Source of the DNA: Clostridiales bacterium
GTDB lineage: Bacteria; Bacillota; Clostridia; Oscillospirales; Ruminococcaceae
NCBI GenBank assembly: GCA_012800685.1
Contig: JAAZIT010000290.1
Span: 1-12,525 of the forward strand
Direction: 5' to 3'
Length of the DNA: 12,525 bases
Shown here: positions 7,542 to 12,525 of the stretch, in pieces
Layout of the letters: every line of letters begins with the position of its first letter
How positions within the stretch are numbered: the first letter of the stretch is position 1
Position numbers and translations under genes: made by a program
Notes under the pieces: model-generated
What the model was told of the DNA's origin: nothing
Database searches by the model: none
The model's input: the letters and a program-made list of their open reading frames with translations, nothing else

Positions 7542-8867
7542 TTATAAGCTATAAAAATATTTTCTTTCTTCAAAAACGTCTCTATTGTCAATACTTATGT
7601 CTTTATATTCTTCCCACTCTGCTTGTCTTTCATCAATAACCACCTGGTAAATCTCTTTAGGAAGATATTTTTTTAAAAACTCGCTTTTTTGAGCGTAACT
7701 AATTGCCTCCCCTAAATCCTTTGGGATAACATCATATTTTTTAATCAAGTCTCTATTAAGATTAACAAGATTTTCACTAACCTCTTTTGAAATTTTAAGC
7801 TTATTTTCAACACCCTCTAGACAAGCGTAAATCAAAAGCCCAATTACAAAATAAGGATTGCAGGCACAGTCAGGTGAACGCAAAATAATTTCTCCACCCC
7901 TTTTTTTAGAAAGTGGAATCCTCATAAGCTGAGAATAATCGCTATGAGCCCATGAAATATATCTTGGTGCAGAATTCTCTCCTAGTCGTCTATATGAATT
8001 AGCTGTTGAATTTGTAAAGATAGCCATTTCATTAACACGCTTCATTATTCCAGCAGCAAATTGTTGAGCCTCCTCCGAAAAGCTGTTGTTATCAAGCTTA
8101 AAAATATTTAAACCGTTTTTAGTTGCATTTATATGTATATGCATTCCGTTTCCATCATTTTTAAAAAGAGGCTTTGGCATAAACGAGGCAAATAAACCAT
8201 TTTGTGATGCAATATTTTTTACAGTTGATTTAAAGCTTAAAAATGTGTCAGCGGCACTTAGTGGAGCTAAAAATTTAAAATCAATTTCATTTTGTCCAGG
8301 CCCGCCCTCATGTCTTGAGGATTCAGGTTGAACACCCATTTGTTCAAGTGTTAGGCAAACCTCACGCCTTACATTTTCACCTTTATCATTTGGAGCAACA
8401 TCGCAATATCCTCCAAAGTCATGAGGAATTTTTGTTGGAATTCCCTCTTCAGTTGTTTTAAACAAATAGAACTCACATGATGTACCAAACTGAAAATTAT
8501 ATCCTTTTCCCTTTGCAACTTCAACAGCTTTATTTAAAAAATAGCGACCATCACCGTCAAAAACATTTCCGTTTCTGTACTTAATATAACAAAAAAATCT
8601 AACAACTCGACCCTGCTGTGGTCGCCATGGCAATACTGTCATTGTGGTTTCATCAGGAAACAGCATTAAATCATCCTCAGCAAGCTCAGAAAACCCAGTA
8701 ATTTTTCTGGCAGAAACATAAAAACCATATATAAATGCCGTCGAAAGCTCCTTCGATAAAATTGATATGTTTTTTAAATTTCCGTAAAGATCGCAAAATG
8801 TCAGCTTAACAAACTTAACATCATTTTCCTCAACATATTGCAAAACTTCTCTCTGTGAATAATTCAA
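7542..8867 (-). CDS. Glutamine synthetase type I family protein, several active-site residues substituted (possible pseudoenzyme)
   Basis: Clearly a glutamine synthetase type I homologue of normal length (441 residues from the TTG start). It has the N-terminal beta-grasp domain (about 1-100), then the catalytic barrel with PWRPQQGRVVRFF, GENVRREVCLTLEQMG, GPGQNEIDFKF, FASFMPKPLF, NGMHIHINA and LRSPDCACNPYF. Compared by eye with well-studied enzymes (Salmonella numbering), E131, E212, E220, H269, R344 and R359 are kept as E132, E187, E194, H243, R316 and R330. The residues D50, E129, E327, R339 and E357 fall on S52, S130, S299, Y311 and I328. These normally serve ammonium binding, the second metal, the active-site flap and ATP. 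Glutamine-forming activity is therefore doubtful, and a sensory or other role is possible. Its position after gltBD and 35 bases before an ANTAR regulator points to nitrogen control. An in-frame ATG at 8933 would add 22 residues. I leave the symbol blank because true GlnA function is uncertain. Confidence 0.88.
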   Translation of the reverse strand: MNYSQREVLQYVEENDVKFVKLTFCDLYGNLKNISILSKELSTAFIYGFYVSARKITGFSELAEDDLMLFPDETTMTVLPWRPQQGRVVRFFCYIKYRNGNVFDGDGRYFLNKAVEVAKGKGYNFQFGTSCEFYLFKTTEEGIPTKIPHDFGGYCDVAPNDKGENVRREVCLTLEQMGVQPESSRHEGGPGQNEIDFKFLAPLSAADTFLSFKSTVKNIASQNGLFASFMPKPLFKNDGNGMHIHINATKNGLNIFKLDNNSFSEEAQQFAAGIMKRVNEMAIFTNSTANSYRRLGENSAPRYISWAHSDYSQLMRIPLSKKRGGEIILRSPDCACNPYFVIGLLIYACLEGVENKLKISKEVSENLVNLNRDLIKKYDVIPKDLGEAISYAQKSEFLKKYLPKEIYQVVIDERQAEWEEYKDISIDNRDVFEERKYFYSL

Positions 8868-8875
8868 AGCTTTTT

Positions 8876-8884
8876 CCTCCTTTT
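8876..8884 (-). promoter_or_regulatory. Ribosome binding site that fixes the TTG start of the glutamine synthetase homologue
   Basis: AAAAGGAGG sits 8 bases before TTG at 8867-8865. This is a much better site than the AAAGG three bases before the in-frame ATG at 8933, and the TTG start gives the usual family N-terminus (NYSQREVLQYVEENDVKF). Confidence 0.75.
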
Positions 8885-8942
8885 CAACCTCACTATATAC
8901 CAGTCTCACAATTTCAAATTGCAAAACTAACATTTTCCTTTA

Positions 8943-8985
8943 GAAAAATCCCTCCGTGAATAAATTCAAGAGAAGGATTTCTCAC
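8943..8985 (-). promoter_or_regulatory. Candidate attenuator: two mutually exclusive leader structures
   Basis: The leader can form a long hairpin pairing 8983-8971 (GAGAAATCCTTCT) with 8955-8943 (GGAGGGATTTTTC). That is about 13 pairs including G-U pairs, with a 15-base loop and a U-rich 3' arm, so it resembles a weak intrinsic terminator. Its 5' arm can instead fold on itself as GAGAA/TTCTC around ATCC (8983-8970), enclosed by GTGA (8985-8982) and TCAC (8959-8956). Such a switch would suit an antitermination protein, and an ANTAR gene lies in the same unit. The small loop does not show the canonical ANTAR hexaloop with A at position 1 and G at position 4, so the regulator assignment is inference. 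Confidence 0.4.
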
Positions 8986-8991
8986 TTAATT

Positions 8992-9020
8992 ATTATACAA
9001 TATTCTAATTATGATGTAAA
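8992..9020 (-). promoter_or_regulatory. Strong sigma-A type promoter of the glutamine synthetase-ANTAR unit
   Basis: On the minus strand TTTACA (9020-9015) is followed, after exactly 17 bases, by a perfect TATAAT (8997-8992). Transcription would begin near 8984-8986. This gives an untranslated leader of roughly 118 bases before the favoured TTG start, long enough for leader control. The position between gltD and the next gene indicates a separate transcription unit for the synthetase homologue and its ANTAR neighbour. Confidence 0.82.
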
Positions 9021-9043
9021 GCATCTCAACAGAAAACTTTACA
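9015..9043. repeat. 7-bp inverted repeat overlapping the glutamine synthetase -35 box
   Basis: The arms TGTAAAG (9015-9021) and CTTTACA (9037-9043) are perfect inverted copies separated by 15 bases, just after the gltD stop. The promoter-proximal arm contains the -35 hexamer of the downstream promoter. It may be an operator for a dimeric repressor or a weak 3' hairpin of gltD. The spacing does not fit a GlnR box. Confidence 0.4.
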
Positions 9044-9049
9044 ACTTTT

Positions 9050-10558
9050 TTATCTTAGATTTGTATATCCCATTAAATATTTATCAACCTCTTTAGCAAC
9101 TAAGCGACCCTCACGAATAGCCCACACAACTAAGGACTGACCCCGACGCATATCTCCTGCTGTAAACACCTTTTTAACATTTGTAGAAAATCCATCTTTT
9201 TCTGTTTTAACATTTGTTCTAGTGTCTATTTCAACTCCAAAAGCCTCTGTCACATAGCTTTGAGAGCCTAAAAATCCTGCTGCAATTAAACATATTTGAC
9301 ATGGGATTATTTTTTCGCTTCCTAAAACCTCTTTTAACTCCCTAGATTTATCATTATTTGTTACAAATTCCACCTTAACGGTTTTAATAGCTTCTAGGTC
9401 GCCACTTTCATCCTTAATAAATTCCTTAACCGTTGTTTCATAATCTCGTGGGTCTTCACCAAAAACCGCTGTCGCTTCCTCTTGACCATAATCAGTTTTG
9501 TTAACTCTAGGCCATTGTGGCCAAGGGTTGTTTTCAGCTCTTTCATCAGGAAGCTTTGGCATCATTTCAATTTGGGTTATAGAGCGACAGCCTTGTCTAA
9601 TTGCAGTTCCAACACAATCATTTCCAGTGTCCCCTCCCCCAATAACAACAACATCCTTTTCTTTTGCATTTAAAAGAGCTTTATCATCATTAGTATTAGC
9701 ATTTTTATAATCTAAATTAGTGTTTAAAAGTTCCTTAGTAGATTCCTTTAAATAATCAACAGCAAAATATACCCCCTTAGCATCTCTTCCCTCTGCACTT
9801 AGGTCTCTAGGATTTGAAGCACCACAAGCAAGTATAACAGCATCATATTCCTCAAGTAGGGACTCTGGCTTTACATTCTCACCAACATTTCCATTTGTTA
9901 CAAATCCTATCCCCTCAGCTTGCATTAGCTGAACACGTCTTTCTATAACCCATTTTTCAAGCTTCATATTTGGTATTCCATACATTAGAAGTCCCCCAAC
10001 ACGATCATCTCGTTCAAAAACAGTTACATTGTGTCCACGCTTATTAAGCTGTGAGGCAGCAGCAAGTCCAGAAGGTCCTGAACCTATTACTGCAATCCTT
10101 TTATTAGTTCTCACACTTGGAATTTTAGGGAGCATAAGCTTATTTTCAAAAGCATGCTCTATAATGGTACACTCATTTTCTTTTATTGAAACTGCATCAC
10201 CATTTAAACTACAGGTACAAGCTTTTTCACATGGGGCAGGACATACTCTCCCTGTAAACTCTGGAAAGCTGTTTGTTAAAAGTAGTCTGTCAAGTGCCTC
10301 TTCTAATCTGTCATTATAAATTAAATCATTCCACTCGGGAATTAGGTTGTTTAAGGGACAACCAGAAACCGCATCATCTATAATCATACCACTTTGACAA
10401 AAAGGAACTCCACATGACATACATCTTGCAGCCTGTTCTCTTTGTGCCTCAGCAGAAAGTGGAATGTGAAATTCATTGTAGTCATTAATTCTCTCTAATG
10501 GCTCAACTGCACTGCTAGTTACCCTCTTATACTCTTGAAACCCTGTTGGTTTTCCCAT
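9050..10558 (-). CDS. gltD: Glutamate synthase small subunit (NADPH, FAD, Fe-S)
   Basis: The 502-residue beta subunit passes electrons from NAD(P)H through FAD and iron-sulfur clusters to GltB. The N-terminal Fe-S region has the expected cysteines in CMSCGVPFC (C46, C49, C54), C67 in SGCPLNNLIP, and C106, C110, C114 and C116 in CPAPCEKACTC. An FAD-binding Rossmann motif, VIGSGPSGLAA, lies near 157-167, followed by RVGGLLMYGIPNMKL. The NAD(P)H motif VIGGGDTGNDC is at about 305-315, and the C-terminal FAD motif FTAGDMRRGQSLVVWAI at 466-481. Length is normal for the family (about 470-500). The ATG start is preceded by AGGAGGTGG about 8 bases upstream, next to the gltB stop codon. The stop at 9050 is followed by no obvious terminator before the next promoter, so some readthrough into the glutamine synthetase gene is possible. 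Assignment is very secure; NADPH rather than NADH use is assumed from the family. Confidence 0.96.
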   Translation of the reverse strand: MGKPTGFQEYKRVTSSAVEPLERINDYNEFHIPLSAEAQREQAARCMSCGVPFCQSGMIIDDAVSGCPLNNLIPEWNDLIYNDRLEEALDRLLLTNSFPEFTGRVCPAPCEKACTCSLNGDAVSIKENECTIIEHAFENKLMLPKIPSVRTNKRIAVIGSGPSGLAAASQLNKRGHNVTVFERDDRVGGLLMYGIPNMKLEKWVIERRVQLMQAEGIGFVTNGNVGENVKPESLLEEYDAVILACGASNPRDLSAEGRDAKGVYFAVDYLKESTKELLNTNLDYKNANTNDDKALLNAKEKDVVVIGGGDTGNDCVGTAIRQGCRSITQIEMMPKLPDERAENNPWPQWPRVNKTDYGQEEATAVFGEDPRDYETTVKEFIKDESGDLEAIKTVKVEFVTNNDKSRELKEVLGSEKIIPCQICLIAAGFLGSQSYVTEAFGVEIDTRTNVKTEKDGFSTNVKKVFTAGDMRRGQSLVVWAIREGRLVAKEVDKYLMGYTNLR

Positions 10559-10572
10559 AATAATTCCACCTC

Positions 10573-12525
10573 CTACTTTCTTGTATTAACGATAAACGCT
10601 TCAATTTCAGCCTGCTCACTACTCATTCCCTTTTCCAACATAGTCACAATTGTCTTTTGCATTTTTGCATAATCATGTGGAAGAACCTTTTTAAACTTTG
10701 GAAGATATTTATCAAACTCATTAATTATCTTTTTGGCTTTTACAGAATTAGTAGCTTTAACGTGTTCCTCAATTATAGTTTTAAGCTCAATAACATCGTA
10801 TTTTTCTGTAACCTCACTTAAAGATACAAGCTCTTTGTTAAGCTTCATATAAAAATCTTTGTTTTCATCTAATACATATGCGATACCACCGGACATTCCT
10901 GCTGCAAAGTTCTTTCCAGTTTTGCCTAGAACAACAACTCTTCCTCCTGTCATGTATTCACAGCCGTGGTCGCCAACACCCTCAACAACTGCAATTGCAC
11001 CAGAGTTTCTAACACAAAAACGCTCTCCAGAAACACCGTTAATAAAAGCTTTTCCACTGGTCGCACCATATAAAGCCACATTACCGATAATAATATTTTT
11101 ATCCTGTTCAAATTTTGAATTAGTAGGTGGATAAACAATAAGCTTACCGCCAGACAAGCCTTTTCCAAAATAATCATTGCTGTCCCCAACAAGCTCAAGT
11201 GTTAGCCCTTTGGGGATAAATGCACCAAAGCTTTGTCCACCACTTCCATTACATTTGACAACGAACGTATCATCATCAAGAGTGTTGTCACCGTATTTCT
11301 TAGTAATCTCCGAACCAAAAATTGTTCCTATAGCCCTATTAATATTTTTAACGTTAATCTCAATTTTCTTTTTCTTCTTGTTTTTTAGTGCTGTTGCAAG
11401 CTCTTTTATAATAATTTTTTCGTCAATAGTTTCTTCAAGCTTAAAGTCAAAAACATCTTTTTCACAATAAGAGTTAACAACTAAATTGTGTGTCACAAAG
11501 GGATTGTTAAGAATTTTTGATAAGTCGATTTTTCCAGCTAGGGAATTTTTATCATATTCCTTAAGATAAAGCAAATCTGTACGGCCAATAAGCTCGTCAA
11601 CAGTTTTAATTCCAAGCTGTGCCATGTATTCACGAAGCTCCTCAGCAATAAAATGCATAAAATTTATAATATATTCTGGTTTTCCTTTAAAGTTCTTTCT
11701 AAGCTCAGGGTTTTGAGTTGCAATACCAACCGGACAGGTATCAAGGTGACAAACTCTCATCATTACACAGCCCATTGCCACTAGTGGAGCTGTAGCAAAT
11801 CCAAATTCCTCAGCACCAAGAAGAGCTGCTACTAAAACATCTCTACCTGTCATTAGCTTACCATCTGTTTCAAGTATAACCTTAGAGCGAAGCCCATTCA
11901 TTAAAAGAGTTTGATGTGTCTCGGCAACTCCAAGTTCCCACGGAAGCCCTGCATTGTAAATTGAATTTCTAGGAGCTGCACCAGTTCCACCGTCAAATCC
12001 AGAAACAAGAATTACTCCTGCTCCAGCCTTTGCAACACCTGCCGCTATAGTTCCAACTCCTGCTTCAGAAACAAGCTTAACTGATATTCTTGCATCCTTG
12101 TTTGAATTTTTCAAATCGTAAATAAGCTGTGCTAAATCCTCAATTGAATAAATATCATGATGTGGCGGTGGAGAAATTAATCCAACACCTGCTGTGGAAT
12201 GTCTTGTTTTAGCTACCCATGGATAAACCTTTGCTGCTGGAAGCTGTCCACCCTCGCCAGGCTTTGCGCCCTGTGCCATTTTAATCTGAATTTCTTTTGC
12301 TGATACAAGATATTTTGAAGTTACCCCAAAACGTCCTGACGCAACCTGCTTAATGGCAGAACATTTATTAATGCCGTCATTTCCAATAGTTAGTCTTTCA
12401 ACGCTTTCCCCTCCCTCCCCGCTGTTTGACTTCCCTCCAATTTTATTCATTGCAATTGCCATAGTTTCATGTGCCTCTTGGGATATTGAACCATAGGACA
12501 TTGCACCAGTTTTAAATCTTTTACA
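10573..12525 (-). CDS. gltB: Glutamate synthase (GOGAT) large subunit, C-terminal part (5' end outside window)
   Basis: Large (alpha) subunit of glutamate synthase, which converts 2-oxoglutarate and glutamine-derived ammonia into glutamate on FMN. The window holds the last 650 residues. The frame stays open to the window edge and reads CKRFKTGA before the internal Met of MSYGSIS, so that Met is not the start; the N-terminal glutaminase and central domains lie outside. Visible parts, numbered from the edge: the FMN/synthase domain, about 1-340, with GGKSNSGEGGE near 30 and PPPHHDIYSIEDLAQLI near 120; the iron-sulfur cysteines in CVMMRVCHLDTCPVG (C253, C259, C264); and the C-terminal GXGXG beta-helix, about 395-560, with repeated G-rich turns such as GLSGGKLIV and GMSGGIAYV. 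It ends in TAG, 14 bases before the gltD start, with the gltD ribosome site touching the stop codon, so the two are co-transcribed and probably translationally coupled. The promoter is not in view. Family assignment is very secure. Confidence 0.96.
   Translation of the reverse strand, partial: CKRFKTGAMSYGSISQEAHETMAIAMNKIGGKSNSGEGGESVERLTIGNDGINKCSAIKQVASGRFGVTSKYLVSAKEIQIKMAQGAKPGEGGQLPAAKVYPWVAKTRHSTAGVGLISPPPHHDIYSIEDLAQLIYDLKNSNKDARISVKLVSEAGVGTIAAGVAKAGAGVILVSGFDGGTGAAPRNSIYNAGLPWELGVAETHQTLLMNGLRSKVILETDGKLMTGRDVLVAALLGAEEFGFATAPLVAMGCVMMRVCHLDTCPVGIATQNPELRKNFKGKPEYIINFMHFIAEELREYMAQLGIKTVDELIGRTDLLYLKEYDKNSLAGKIDLSKILNNPFVTHNLVVNSYCEKDVFDFKLEETIDEKIIIKELATALKNKKKKKIEINVKNINRAIGTIFGSEITKKYGDNTLDDDTFVVKCNGSGGQSFGAFIPKGLTLELVGDSNDYFGKGLSGGKLIVYPPTNSKFEQDKNIIIGNVALYGATSGKAFINGVSGERFCVRNSGAIAVVEGVGDHGCEYMTGGRVVVLGKTGKNFAAGMSGGIAYVLDENKDFYMKLNKELVSLSEVTEKYDVIELKTIIEEHVKATNSVKAKKIINEFDKYLPKFKKVLPHDYAKMQKTIVTMLEKGMSSEQAEIEAFIVNTRK

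Noticed and set aside
8868..8933. Extended N-terminus of the GS homologue from ATG 8933 (22 extra residues)
   Set aside because: The ATG has only AAAGG three bases upstream, whereas TTG 8867 has AAAAGGAGG at ideal distance and gives the normal family N-terminus. The extension remains possible but less likely.
8943..8985. Canonical tandem ANTAR target stem-loops
   Set aside because: The one small stem-loop has loop AATCCT when read as a hexaloop (C, not G, at position 4), and no second matching hexaloop is visible.
9015..9043. GlnR box upstream of the GS homologue
   Set aside because: The GlnR consensus is TGTNA, 7 bases, TNACA; here TGTAA and TTACA are 19 bases apart.

Overview
The window reads as chromosome of a low-GC, Gram-positive anaerobe of the Clostridia type. 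The DNA is AT-rich, Shine-Dalgarno sites are strong (AGGAGG-like), and there are two near-consensus housekeeping promoters with 17-base spacers and several T-tailed terminator hairpins. An ANTAR regulator sits beside a glutamine synthetase homologue and glutamate synthase genes, and lysine/diaminopimelate synthesis uses the LL-DAP aminotransferase route. All seven genes lie on the minus strand, so transcription runs from high to low coordinates. I see no mobile elements, RNA genes or CRISPR arrays.

Layout in transcription order. gltB (10573-12525, cut by the window edge) and gltD (9050-10558) encode the two subunits of NADPH-type glutamate synthase. After a strong promoter (8992-9020) and a leader that can fold in two exclusive ways (8943-8985) come a glutamine synthetase family gene (7542-8867, TTG start) and an ANTAR RNA-binding regulator (6934-7506, GTG start). 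A second strong promoter (6886-6914) drives carA (5757-6833) and a 1349-residue gene (1678-5727) that joins carbamoyl-phosphate synthase large subunit to a complete diaminopimelate epimerase. A terminator (1629-1668) ends that unit. dapL (300-1505) follows behind a 10-bp inverted repeat. The last 299 bases hold a CACTA-rich repeat tract and a strong terminator hairpin (54-91).

The genes share a nitrogen theme. GOGAT makes glutamate from glutamine, CarAB burns glutamine to make carbamoyl phosphate for pyrimidines and arginine, and DapL transfers the amino group of glutamate to make LL-DAP, which DapF epimerises to meso-DAP for lysine and cell wall.

Three points deserve attention. First, CarB and DapF form one open reading frame with both DapF catalytic cysteines present. 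Second, by eye alignment the glutamine synthetase homologue has lost several metal-, ATP- and ammonium-site residues and may be a pseudoenzyme. Third, its partner ANTAR protein has a receiver domain without the phosphoacceptor aspartate. The last two together suggest a GS-like sensor paired with a phosphorylation-independent antiterminator; this is inference.
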